64,000 nucleotides of DNA from positions 155,023,789 through 155,087,788 of the forward strand of contig OZ010571.1 in the NCBI GenBank assembly GCA_963932145.1, given 5' to 3'. This document shows, in pieces, positions 54,079 through 64,000 of this stretch. Positions within the stretch are counted from its first letter, which is position 1; every line of letters starts with the position of its first letter. Below the pieces are notes generated by a model, which saw only the letters and a list, made by a program, of their open reading frames with translations, was not told where the DNA came from and did not search any database. The translations under genes were made by a program, and so were the position numbers. This DNA is from Acanthosepion lycidas (Eukaryota > Mollusca > Cephalopoda > Sepiida > Sepiidae).

Positions 54079-54976
54079 ATATCATATGAATGTGTATGTA
54101 GTGCCTATAATCATGTGTACACTGGTTCAAAAATCTATTGAAAAAAGAGACCAGAAGAAGCAAATTCAGTAGAAGAATGTAGAAAAATAAGATTGCAACA
54201 TTGTTGAAGAAGGAAAGAATTACTGAAGAAAATGCTGGACGCTTGAGTAGAATAGACTTGTTGTCACTTGATCCACAACAACAACCAAAATGAAAATATA
54301 ACGAAAAAATATAACAAAAAAAAAAAAAAAAAAAAGAAAATGAAAATATAATTGGAAAATATTAATATTGAATAGAGTGAATATGAATGATAGATATTTC
54401 TTTTTCTCTTTTCAGCTATCGTTTAATCAAATACCTTGACTTTAACAGAAGTCATCGTGAAAAATTGGTTTGTATTACTTAAATACTGCATTTACATTTT
54501 TCTTTTACTGTTGACACAGCATTGAGACGTTACAAATTCTGATATATTGAGGGCATGGTATATTCTTTCGAGATGAGGCCTCTATCTGGAATAACCAGGA
54601 AAACCAAATAGCTTCTATATCCATAAGAAAGTTAAAAAAAAAAAAGGAATAGAAAAAGAAAATAAATTTAATAACGAAGAAAATATGGCTGAGGGAAAAT
54701 GGCGGAGTTGTCTCCCATTGTTACTTTGGACGTGTATCTTGTAGGCTATAAAAGGCAGATGAAAAATAAAAAAAAGTATATATGCATATTGTGAATAAAA
54801 AAAATGTCGGACATACAAGAGAAATATACTTAATGGAAGATAGAACGAAATTGCGGTTTGAATGAGTAAAAGCTAATAAGAACATTTGGATGGGTAATAG
54901 AATAGAATTCAGCTGACAGTGTGAAATGATTGATATTGCATGATATTTCTATCTATAAACGTACATTATTTCAGGT

Positions 54977-54977
<1 letters not shown>
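54079..54977. other. No recognised gene
   Basis: AT-rich, with short A runs near 54317 and 54634. Confidence 0.5.
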
Positions 54978-55014
<37 letters not shown>

Positions 55015-55151
55015 CAGTCTGTTCTTATCTATCTATCAATCTATCTATCTATCTATCAATCTATCTATCTATCTATCTCAGTCTGTTCTTATCTATCTAT
55101 CTATCTATCTATCTATTCATATCTATCTATCTCTCTATTTCAGTCTGTTCA

Positions 55152-55229
<78 letters not shown>

Positions 55230-55278
55230 AGCCTGTTCATATCTATCTATCTATCTATCTATCTATCTCAGTCTGTTC

Positions 55279-55324
<46 letters not shown>
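54978..55324. repeat. (TATC)n array with higher-order spacer
   Basis: The tetranucleotide array is interrupted five times by CAGTCTGTTCTTATCT or close variants at about 55015, 55079, 55141, 55230 and 55269. The Leu/Ser/Ile/Tyr frames over it are translations of the array. Confidence 0.95.
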
Positions 55325-55479
55325 GTTGGTACGTATATCTGCCAATTCATTCACATCTACGATGACTACTGCGACTGGCATATATCGTTATATTAGAAGT
55401 GTACTCAATAAAATTGCAAGTTGAGATAGAAAAATAATTGTTAGCGAGTGGGCACTCTTTTTATATTTACCAATTTAGG

Positions 55480-56090
55480 TGAGTATAGCACAGGGGTCAA
55501 AAAGGGTAAAATCGAAATTGGAAGATTGCCGTTGTGCCAATCGTCGCATTGTGGAGGGTTTGCATGTTTTGAAAATTGGCATTTATAAGTCGAATCGATT
55601 TTCCTTTCGAGTGGCTCTGATCCTGATGAGCCGTTCCCTACAAAGCTTTGAAGTTGTCCGGGAGATAAGTCGATTGAACATCAGGGACATTGCCGTGCAT
55701 ATGCAAAGAGAAACTCTCCCTGGGATTACTAAGTGAACAGCGAGAGACCATTAAGTGAGTTTATTTATTGCGTGACGATCACATTCACAATGACGGAAAA
55801 GGTAGAACTTTTCATGTTTTATGCAAGTTTGTTTTAACAAAAAATCATATTACCTAGATATTTCTGCACCCCTTACTCTCCAAATTTCACTTTTGTCTTT
55901 TTTCCTAACGCCGTCGATGAGATTAAGGAGAACACAATTATGCAACTCATAATAATGCAATAGCAGAACTTTGTAGTATATTTTCAAAAGTGAAAGGAAC
56001 ACTAAGATAATGATGTAATGCCCCCTAAAGAGAGTATTTTGAAGAGGACGTATGTGCGATCGTCCAGAGTAAGCTATTTTTCGTTAATAT
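55480..56090 (+). pseudogene. Possible mariner-like transposase 3' remnant
   Basis: Broken frames around 55865-56080 give PLTLQIS...FFLTP, AIAELCSIFSKVKGTLR and REYFEED. These recall the region around the third acidic residue and the YFEGD-type end of a mariner subgroup. The open frame 55479-55736 upstream shows no motif I know. Weak assignment. Confidence 0.3.
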
Positions 56091-56453
56091 CAAATTGCTG
56101 GATAATTTTACAGACTGTTGTCATGTATGTTTTGCGTGGTTTTAACTTTTGACTTAATAGTAGAAATTGACATAGTAAATTTTGCCCAAGAACTGTCTTA
56201 TAACTTGTATAGGATTACTCCATTTGTTTGCCAAAGAACTTCTGCTAATGGTCGCCAGATGGCGTTGCCAAAAGCAGTAGAGAAGAAAAGTCTCATTTCC
56301 TAACATTTTTAGCCAGAGGATACTACACGGAAGCACGTATCTCGTTTCTCCCCTGTGCGCGTTGCGGCGGCGCGTGGGGTGGGGACTTTTGGCTAACAGT
56401 AAACTTTTTGAATACAATAGTACAAATGCTCTACGCTTACTTGACTACACACA

Positions 56454-56455
<2 letters not shown>

Positions 56456-56510
<55 letters not shown>
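56456..56510. repeat. (TC)n microsatellite
   Basis: About 27 TC units. A short CA run follows near 56548. Confidence 0.95.
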
Positions 56511-56513
<3 letters not shown>

Positions 56514-56844
56514 CTCCACACTCTGGTACACTTACGTACGGCGCGCGCACACACAGACGCACGTACAGAGTTCCAACTATTCTTTTTGTATATTTCTATT
56601 TATTTCGTTCAGACAATAGAACGTTGTTAATTGCTGGTGCGTTTATTCTCATATTGTCTTTGTTGAAGAATATTCAATACATCCACGATCAACTAATAAT
56701 ACTACATTTACTGTATATATATTGCATCAACGATGTTAGCGCCGCTACATTTGCCAGACTGGGAAAGTTATTGTCTTTTAATGATTCTCATACCTCGTAT
56801 TTCTATGTAATTTATATTTAGCATAAAGACCCAATGTATGGTGT
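56511..56844. other. No recognised gene
   Basis: Short stretch without motif or repeat match. Confidence 0.5.
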
Positions 56845-56920
56845 ATCTAGGGAGGATTGAACTCACAACTCAGTTGTAACTGATTTGCTAAACAAGCTTG
56901 CTAAATATGGCACCTCATAT
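56845..56920 (-). repeat. tRNA-like SINE head fragment
   Basis: On minus, TGTTTAGCAAATCAGTTACA (A-box-like position) is followed by GTGAGTTCAATCCTCCC (B box). No body or tail. Confidence 0.5.
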
Positions 56921-57487
56921 CTATATTAAATAATATAGAACTCGCGTGCGGGAGAAGACGTGTGCGTGTGTATGTGTGTGTGTGAGATAAAAAGATCGTG
57001 TGCGTGTGTGTCTGAGATAGATAGATAGAAACAGATAAAGAGATAGAGAGAGCTGTTAGGGAGAGGAACAAAAAATCATCAAAACATTGGACCGATAAAC
57101 TGTAATATATGCGAGTGAAACCGGGAATATTTTTTTCCTTGCAAATTCAATTTGTTCTTTACTTCCTCTGTTCGGGCGCAGTCCACCAGCCACCATATTT
57201 GCAGTATTAAGAATAAAAATGTCCCCCGTCATATAAATTCGTTTCCCCCCACTACTCATATATTCAGTAAATAAATAATAAGAAAATAGTGATAGTGAAA
57301 ACTGCGAATTCTTTGTGTTGCGACAGACCCTGAAAATACAGTAACGTTGTTCACTTCTCGTATTAATGGTTCCCTGTTAAATAAGGTGGAATATAGGCAT
57401 TTTTAGTGACTGAAATACTATTCAAATATTTCAATATGAACAGAGACTTTTTTCTTCTTTATTGGTTTCATTCTGTTCACTTTAGTG

Positions 57488-57569
57488 TCTGTCTATCTAT
57501 CTATCTATCTATCTATCTGTCAGTTCATTATCTCTCTGTTCATTATCTATCTATCTATCTATCTATCTA
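57488..57569. repeat. (TATC)n microsatellites, two arrays
   Basis: 57488-57519 and 57547-57569, with TCAGTTCATTATCTCTCTGT between. Confidence 0.9.
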
Positions 57570-58360
57570 ACATTTACTGTCGCAGGGTTGTCTCTCTATC
57601 TAATTTATCATGAGTTCGAATCTCACATGACTTCACATTTGCAGTTTTTAGTAAGCTACACTACAATGTTCATACAGAGCCTCTTTCTGATGTTTTCGCT
57701 CAGGTAAAAGACAACATCTTGAATACTGATTTTCTCTGCAAGCAGCCTTTATTAGATTAGACTACTGATTATATTAGATTACTGAGACAGTCTTCCTAAA
57801 TTCCCGTCAATGAGTACGTTAGCGAACTTCTAAAATATGTATGAGCCATAGAGTATAAGTAGCTATCAGTTTATCTTTGTTCTTGTCTGTTGCTCTCTTA
57901 CATTCTTTTTTTACTGATATCTTGCATTCGGATCTTTTATTCAAAACGCGAATACTTTTTAGCGATACTCAGATAACAGTAGAATTGCCTGCTGCTATGC
58001 TTAAAACACAACAAAAAAGTTATTTGGGATAATGCGTTAGGAAGTATGGATAGGTTGAAGATTATAAAGCACATACACACACAAAAAAAAAATCCCCGAA
58101 GATATTTCAAAAAACTATTTTGAGCTTAAAATCGAAGTGATAAAATGATTTCTCAGGCTCAGGAAATGCGTGTGTAGTGATGTGTTTCTATTACAGATTC
58201 GTATGAATGACATACACGTATATTCTATATAGATGTAATATTGTAACATCTAATAAGAATACGAGTCTAAATTTTTCATACGTAAAATTATTGGCAAATT
58301 AACATAACCTAAATCGAAGGTATGTGGTTTCAGGTCTTTCTTTGAACGTTCGATATAGTA
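57570..58360. other. No recognised gene
   Basis: A lone B-box-like GAGTTCGAATCTCAC lies at about 57613. No A box or body repeat. AT-rich otherwise. Confidence 0.5.
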
Positions 58361-58670
58361 AATAAATACTTAACAGGAACAAAGGAGTAAAGGTGAACCA
58401 AAGATAATTAATCATTTCAGTAAATAACTTGTTAGTAGCGCGGAGGGGCTTAACGTCCGGTAAACCCTAAATCAAAAACCCAATCATCGACGCAGAATAA
58501 TTCACACTAATTCGACTGGATATTTCCACTCAAGAATCACTCAATAATCACAGCAGTCAGTAGCCTAATATCGCTATTTATACACCTCGCAGAAAATATC
58601 TATTCATAAGTCCATAGTGACAAGCTCGAACCTCGGTGTCGTTAGTTACTCATTTTCTTCCTATATGACA
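58361..58670 (-). repeat. LTR-like direct repeat, copy 1
   Basis: Read on minus it begins TGTCATATAGGAAGAAAATG and ends TTAAGTATTTATT. A TATA-box-like GTATAAATAGC lies at 58574-58584. It differs from copy 2 by scattered changes and about 25 extra bases (TTGTTAGTAGCGCGGAGG). Confidence 0.7.
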
Positions 58671-58818
58671 GATTGTTACTAAATACGACAATCAGTTGAA
58701 GATGGGTGGAGAGTACAAATGTCAACTTTGAATTTTTGTGACGTACGTTGGCTGTTAATAATTAAGTATAACTCAAAACTTCAATGTTAAGATAAAACAG
58801 TATTTAATTACAACCGCA
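58671..58818 (-). other. 148-base interval between the direct repeats
   Basis: No coding potential. On minus it starts after copy 2 with GCGGTTGTAATTAAATACTG; no clear primer-binding site or purine tract. Confidence 0.5.
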
Positions 58819-59103
58819 AATAAATACTTAACAAGAACGAAGAAGTAAAGGTGAACCAAAGATAATTAATCATTTCAGTGATTTAACGTCCGGTAAACCC
58901 TAAATCAAAAACCCAAATCATCGATGCACAATAATTCACACGAATTCGACTGGATAGTTCCACTCAATAGTCACTCAATAATCACTACAGTCAGTAGCCT
59001 GACACCGCTATTTATACACCTGGCAGAAAACATATATTCATAAGTCCAGAGTGACACGCTCGAACCTCGGTGTCGTTAGTTACTCATTTTCTTCCTATAG
59101 GAC
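58819..59103 (-). repeat. LTR-like direct repeat, copy 2
   Basis: On minus it begins TGTCCTATAGGAAGAAAATG; TATA-like GTATAAATAGC near 59007-59017. Ends TTAAGTATTTATT. Same orientation as copy 1. Confidence 0.7.
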
Positions 59104-59567
59104 ATATATTTCATCACAGGGCTACGGGTTATCTATCTATTGACCTACTTGATTAAGTCCATGTAAAATATTAGTATTTCAAAGGCATATTCCTCTCTTT
59201 TTGACGGTTGAAACAACACAACCATACAGTTCTTGTATAGTATCACATTAAACTAATCTAAGAATAGTTATTATCAATATGTTGAAATCATGTGTTGGAA
59301 GAGGAAGTTTTTCCATTGGCGTTAATGGTCAGTATCCGAGCCCAAGTAGAAATCATTTTTTTTTAAATTCTGACGGGCTAAGCAGACAAATAATCCTCAC
59401 TTTAGATAGTGGCGCAAAAGTGTCTTTCTAAAGCATTTACTTTATTTGGCCATGTGTCGATCAAAACTGTAGTAAACAAATATCTTTACAGACACACACA
59501 CACACATTTATATAGATATAGAGATGCGACTAACATTGTGTCGTGGTCAGGTTAGGGTTAAGGAAAC
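59104..59567. other. No recognised gene
   Basis: AT-rich with a short CA run near 59490-59505. Confidence 0.5.
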
Positions 59568-59655
59568 ATGGCCTAGTTGATAAAAGCGTTAGTGGAAATA
59601 ATTCAGTGACATAACCCAAACAGTTGTGAGTTCAATACCTGGCCACAACAGAGGT
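59568..59655 (+). mobile_element. SINE-A-type head
   Basis: GGCCTAGTTGATAAAAGCG (A box), then GTGAGTTCAATACCTGG (B box), as in the heads of SINE-A on minus elsewhere. The body breaks off after about 90 bases. Confidence 0.65.
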
Positions 59656-60280
59656 GAACAAAAAAACTATATATGGAACGACCTTCGAAGATATCTACTT
59701 ATATGTATTATTATTACTCTAAGCGATATATTTAGTGTAAACACATGTTTGAGTAGATATCCTGTTTTTGTTTAAACAGTTTAAATTTACGTTTGTTTTG
59801 ATATGCAGCAAAATGGACAACAAAATAATGCTAGAAAGATTCCATCAAAACCAACTCACAGTGCTGTAAGCTTGAAAAGAAATTCTGCAATAGAAGTATT
59901 TATATATCAAATTCTATGACTTCTGTTAGTCTGTCTGTCCGTCTGTCCGGCACACCCTCTAAAAGGATCATACATTGACCGATGAAAAGCAAATTTTAGG
60001 GTGAAGTGCAAACAGGTAAAGGATGCAAAGTACTTATGATTTTACTTGGGTGCGTATCTTAGTACAATAAGTTTTCATTCATTTTTTGGAAAAAATAAAA
60101 GTTTTATTATTTAACATACAAAATACTTGCACTATTTTTAAAAACAATTGAATGATTAAAATAACAAATACTTATTTAATAAAAATTCAATATTGTTTTC
60201 TATATATCTTATTCTTTAAGGTTTTATATTTCATCGATTGGTTTGCGAAATTGAACGAGTTTGTAAATCTCGACAAAGAA
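59656..60280. other. No recognised gene
   Basis: AT-rich DNA upstream of the gypsy element. Contains CTGTCTGTCCGTCTGTCC near 59931-59948. Confidence 0.5.
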
Positions 60281-60511
60281 TGTAAGCTGTCATATAACTA
60301 CAGAATGAACTCTTCCTAACACTATGTATACTACACCTCTCAAGAGAGAGGGACGAATCGAGTTGAGCCGATAGTAGTTCACTCCAAACCAGACTGATAG
60401 TCATACTAGCACCTTCCACATCTTGTATTATTATTTCGTGTAATATACCTTCGTTATTTCTACTCTTGTGTTCCTGTTGTTCTTCCTTGGTCCTAACCTG
60501 GACCATAACAG
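60281..60511 (+). repeat. Putative 5' LTR (left boundary uncertain)
   Basis: The end AACCTGGACCATAACA precedes GTGGCAACGAG, which looks like a gypsy primer-binding region. The left limit could be TGTAAGCTGT (60281) or TGTCATATAA (60289). The other LTR is outside the window, so the limits cannot be confirmed. Confidence 0.45.
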
Positions 60512-60712
60512 TGGCAACGAGCATATTGAAGAAACGAATTCTGCACGGAGGATAAAAAACCCTTTTTGCTATCGGTCGTCCATAACAGAGGCAACGTAGA
60601 TATAGAAAAAAAAACAAAACAAAAAAACAAACAAAAAAAAAACAAACAAGTTCTACGCGAAGATAAAAGATAAAAAAACTTTTTGGACACCAACCATAAC
60701 AGTGGTAACGAA
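60502..60712 (+). repeat. Triplicated primer-site-like motif
   Basis: CCATAACAGTGGCAACGAG (about 60504-60522) recurs as CCATAACAGAGGCAACGTAG (about 60581-60600) and CCATAACAGTGGTAACGAAG (about 60696-60715). A string like TTCTRCRCGRAGGATAAAA follows the first and precedes the third. Spacing is uneven. Confidence 0.8.
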
Positions 60713-60965
60713 GACACGAATTTTACCTGTCAGCCAGAATAGAATCAAATTCTACGCAGGAAAAATTTTTCGTACCAAGTTTTCAGAACAACAAAGACCT
60801 GAAGTCTACACTGAGAAAAAAAGTAAAAATCGTTACACAAGTACACAACTCTAGCTACAAAGTACATATTGCGAAAAGAAAAAGTAAGGGGAAAAAGTGA
60901 GTTTTTTTCCCTCCTCTTCCCGTAATAACAGATAGCCTGTGTTATTGTTAAATTACTGTGTAAAC

Positions 60966-62046
60966 ATGGAAGACTTTAAGGCAACCATATTGGAAATAAT
61001 GAAAATGCAATTCGAGCAGCAAAAGAAAAAAAAAAAAAAGAAAAAAAAACGTGAGGAAAGACACATTAAGATTGAAGAAAAACAATTAGAAATTCAACAG
61101 AAAAACGAAGAAAAGCAACTCGAACTACAAGAATTACTACTACGGGCAGTAACAAATGAAGGACAAAATTCTGAAAATGAAGCGGCATTCTCGCAAAATG
61201 ATAAATGGAGCTCAATCAAAGACTTCTCTTATGCACCGGACGAAGACAAAACCTTCGCGGCTTACTTCAGAAGATATGAAGATTCATATGAGTTTGATTG
61301 CGGGATGGTCAGACGCGAAAAATGTACGTCTACTACTGAGGAAACTAGGGTCAAGCGAATACACTAAATTCGTATACTACATTCTAACGAATGAATGACT
61401 TTCAGGGAAGCCGTGAAACTTTTAACGGAATTATTTAGTTCGAACACTTCACTATTCCACAAAAGGGGGAAATATTTAAATTTAACAAAAAAGGATCGCG
61501 AAAACTATATAACATTCGCTTCCGTAGTAAACAAAGACTGTGATGACTTTAAGTCATCTGAACTCAGCCCTGCCAATTTTAAAAGTTTGATATTCGTCCA
61601 AGGCCTGGTTTCGACTAAAGTTGCTGAGATCAGACGGAGAATTGGCTGAGGACTGTCAGAGATATATAAGCGTAAAAAAGGACTCGAAAGATATCGAAGA
61701 GACTGGCATCGCTCATATACGAAAAGTACAACGACAAACACGGTTTTCTCCCTCCTCAAAAACAAAACAAACCAATTATTTTATTACAAAAAGTCAAATG
61801 AAACCTCAGAAGAAACCACCACCCAGTCCATGCTGTCGCTGTGGGATTTTGCATTGGTATAAAGACTGTCCATACCGCTATAAGACTTGTCTGTCGTGCA
61901 ATAAAGTGGGACATAAAAGTTCGCACTGTAGAACAAAGAAAGAAAACAAAAACCGAGTAAGGGTCACTAGAACTGACCAAGCGGACGGGATAAATATACG
62001 AAAATACGTACAAGTAGAAATGTTAAACAAAAAATCAGATTACAAT
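60966..62046 (+). pseudogene. Gypsy gag remnant with two CCHC knuckles
   Basis: ATG at 60966 begins MEDFKATILEIMKMQF, followed by a Lys-rich and Gln-rich coiled-coil-like stretch partly made of an A run. Then AYFRRYEDSYEF and, after a frame change, NVRLLLRKLGSSEYTKFVY; another shift leads to FREAVKLLTELF and FKSLIFVQGL, then a last shift. CCRCGILHWYKDCPY and CLSCNKVGHKSSHC are the two zinc knuckles (about 61831-61932). Gag would package element RNA in particles. Confidence 0.85.
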
Positions 62047-62130
62047 TAGATTCCGGATCAGATTTAACCTTTATTAACTTACAGAAGGTGGAAGAAATTA
62101 AACAAACCGACCATGTTGAGAACAGATAAA
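62037..62130 (+). pseudogene. Gypsy aspartic protease fragment
   Basis: The frame reads LQLDSGSDLTFINL, with DSG at 62049-62057, the active-site triad of retroviral-type proteases. The frame is in phase with RT but is broken by a stop at about 62130. Confidence 0.75.
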
Positions 62131-62300
62131 ATAGCCAGGTCGGTAACAGGAAGAAAAATCAAATTTGAGGGGCAGATTATCACAAATGTGACGTTCAACG
62201 GGATGACTAAGAAAATAAAGATGTATGTTCTAAAAAATACGAAAAATTAATTTGGAACTGACTGGATGCAGAAATTTGACCTCTGGGATTTGCCGAAAAT

Positions 62301-63169
62301 ATGTTCTGCCAAAACGTGGAAAGGTTATCGACCGAGGCAGAGAAATTAAAGGAGAAATTAAAGGAGAGTTTCCCCGACGTATTTTCACCGGGCCTCGGGA
62401 GGTGTCAAAAAATAACGGCTAAAATCGAACTAAAAGAAAATGTACAACCCATTTTCAAGAAGAAAAGAAATGTACCTTTTGCATCATTAGAAAAGATAGA
62501 CGAAGAGTTGGATAGACTCGTGAAAACCGGTATATTGACAAAGGTGGAATATAGTGAATGGGCCGCACCTACGGTTTACGTGAAAAAGAAATCGGGTGAG
62601 ATACGAGTATGCGCTGATTTCTCGACGGGATTGAATGCAGCAATTAAGGATTATCACTATCCTCTCCCTAGCCCAGAGGAAGTTTTCACAAAGTTGAACG
62701 GAGGAAAATTTTTCTCAAAAATAGACTTAAGCGAAGCCTACCTACAAGTACCAGTAGATGAGGAAAGCTCGAGGTTGTTGTGCATAAACACACATAAAGG
62801 ATTATATAAATTCCAAAGATTACCATTTGGGATCAAGGTCGCGCCAGCGATATTTTAGCAAAGAATGGACGCTATGCTAGGCGGACTGGATTTCACGATC
62901 GCATACCTTGATGACATCCTGATAAATAGCAAAAATATTGAACAACACTAAGAACACGTTCAAGAGGTTTTCAGGGAGATACAAAATTACGGTTTTAAGG
63001 CAAAGGAAAATAAATGTGACTTCTTTATGAAGGAGATAAAATATCTGGGCCATATTATTAACGAAGAAGGAAGAAGACCAGACCCAGAAAGAGTCACGGC
63101 AATAAAAAAAATGCCGGCCCCAAAAAATTTAGCTGAGTTACAAAGCTTCTTGGGCGTAGTAAATTACGC
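62301..63169 (+). pseudogene. Gypsy reverse transcriptase
   Basis: DRLVKTGILTKVEYSEWAAP and VYVKKKSGEIRVCADF open the palm. FFSKIDLSEAYLQVPVDEE carries the first catalytic Asp, and KFQRLPFGIKVAPAIF follows, ending in a stop (TAG, 62856-62858). In the same frame the active-site box YLDD is at 62904-62915, and another stop lies near 62949-62951. KYLGHIINEEGRRPDPERV and LQSFLGVVNY (about 63160) finish the thumb. Catalytic residues are present. Confidence 0.9.
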
Positions 63170-64000
63170 GCACCCCTAAACGAACTGTTGAAGAAGGAGA
63201 AAGTTTGGGAATGGTCATATGAATGTCAGAAAACTTTCGACAAAATCATTTAGACTCTAATAGCAGATTTATTTTTAGTGTGTTATGATCCAAAATTGGA
63301 AATAATAGTCGCGAGTGACGCGAGTGCCGATGGTGTTGGTGCATGTATACTTCATAAAATGCCGGATGGGACACTAAAACCCATCGCGCATGCGTCAAGA
63401 ACGTTACTACCAGCCGAAAAAAATTACTCGCAAATCGAAAAAGAAGTTCTGGGGATTAATTTTGCGATTACACAGATATATTTACGGTAGATTTTTCATC
63501 TTGCAGAAGGACCACAAGCCGTTACTAACAATATTTGGATCAAAGAAAGGTCTACCTGTCTACACTGCTAATAGATTACTAGGATGGGGGACGATTTTAT
63601 TAAATTATAATTTCAAATTGGAGTATCTTCCATCAAACAAAATCGGGCATGCAGACGGTCTTTCTAGACTAATACCAAAGAAAACGGAGCCATTAGAAGA
63701 TTCCGTAATTGCAGCTCTACGATATGAGGAAGATATTAGAACATTATTATGTAGTACAATTCGAAACCTCCCCGTCACATTACAGGAAATAAGAAACGAA
63801 GCAGTGAATGACGAATTTATAAAGGAAACAAAAACAAAAATTGCAGGAAAAAATAAGCATATATCAGACAGTTTTTCGTTATGTGATAATGTTCTGCTAT
63901 ATAATGAAAGAATAGTAACCCCGAAAACGCTACAAAGGCGAATCCTCAAGGATTTTCACATGGGCCACCCAGGAAAAAACAGGATGAAATCCTTAATGCG
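63170..64000 (+). pseudogene. Gypsy RNase H and start of integrase
   Basis: A small deletion joins VVNY to APLNELLKKEKVWEWS. RNase H begins with IIVASDASADGVGACILH (catalytic Asp) and SQIEKEVLGINFAI (Glu). After a frameshift it gives KDHKPLLTIFGSK and HADGLSRL. The linker ends in the integrase zinc-binding start HMGHPGKNRMKSLM, where the window ends. Open frames on the minus strand here are shadows. Confidence 0.9.

Larger units (their letters stand above)
60281..64000 (+). mobile_element. Degraded Ty3/gypsy LTR retrotransposon, cut by window end
   Basis: Order on plus: putative LTR end, primer-site-like motif, gag with two zinc knuckles, protease, reverse transcriptase, RNase H and the start of integrase. 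This order is diagnostic of Ty3/gypsy. No envelope region is in view. At least five frame changes and several stops occur (gag three times, TAG near the RT active site, a small deletion after RT, a shift inside RNase H), so the copy is dead. The remainder and the 3' LTR would lie beyond 64000. Confidence 0.9.

Noticed and set aside
54930..55424. Open frames of 141-164 codons rich in Tyr, Leu, Ser and Ile
   Set aside because: Produced by the (TATC)n array, where three frames stay open by repetition.
60231..60617. 128-codon minus-strand frame
   Set aside because: Lies antisense to the LTR and leader of the gypsy element; no recognisable domain.
1..64000. CRISPR arrays, bacterial operons, ribosome binding sites
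   Set aside because: The tandem repeats are microsatellites and minisatellites without unique spacers, and the content is plainly that of an animal genome.
1..64000. Intact tRNA genes
   Set aside because: All A-box/B-box pairs found belong to SINE-like repeats lacking a complete cloverleaf, or are single boxes.

Overview
The window looks like repeat-dense, AT-rich, non-coding DNA of an animal, most likely a cephalopod mollusc and probably an octopus. This is inferred from style: abundant (TA)n, (TC)n(TA)n and (TATC)n arrays, several tRNA-derived SINE families, many Tc1/mariner copies, R2-type, CR1-like and RTE-like LINE fragments, Penelope-type GIY-YIG fragments and one Ty3/gypsy element. 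No conserved host gene was recognised. Nearly every long reading frame is a degraded transposon or the translation of a microsatellite. Family labels rest on motif recognition without database searches. Layout, 0-20 kb: a degraded endonuclease-type LINE (1-2000) interrupted by a fold-back SINE piece; a 5S-rRNA-like block joined to a tRNA-like SINE (7267-7505); SINEs at 7.7-8.5 kb; three fragments of one mariner family (8607-8931, 9229-9976, 14713-14930); a purine tract (12967-13430); and a Tc1 copy (15089-16300). Layout, 20-32 kb: LINE fragments in both orientations; a nearly complete Tc1/mariner-type transposon with about 174-bp terminal inverted repeats, a TA target duplication and DD37E spacing (24621-26172); a mariner palindrome (27231-27292); and a MITE-like element with about 36-bp inverted repeats (29980-30170). 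Layout, 32-48 kb: CR1-like LINE fragments, one carrying a nested LINE insertion; a possible three-exon gene for a short secreted protein (36498-37225); a SINE whose tail is tandemly amplified with a 125-bp period (40327-40700); and two mariners. Layout, 47-54 kb: Penelope-type retroelement remnants with GIY-YIG-like endonuclease regions, linked by repeats that abut TA arrays. Layout, 54-60 kb: tetranucleotide arrays and a pair of LTR-like direct repeats (58361-59103). Layout, 60.3-64 kb: a degraded Ty3/gypsy element (gag, protease, reverse transcriptase, RNase H, start of integrase) that runs off the end. The elements do not work together as a pathway. What links them is nested insertion, and a recurring RNA-foldable motif (CTGANGA, hairpin, GAAA) in at least two repeat families that resembles a hammerhead ribozyme core but is one base off canonical. 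The points most worth checking are the three-exon candidate, that motif, the 5S/tRNA composite, the DD37E element and the TRIM-like direct repeat.
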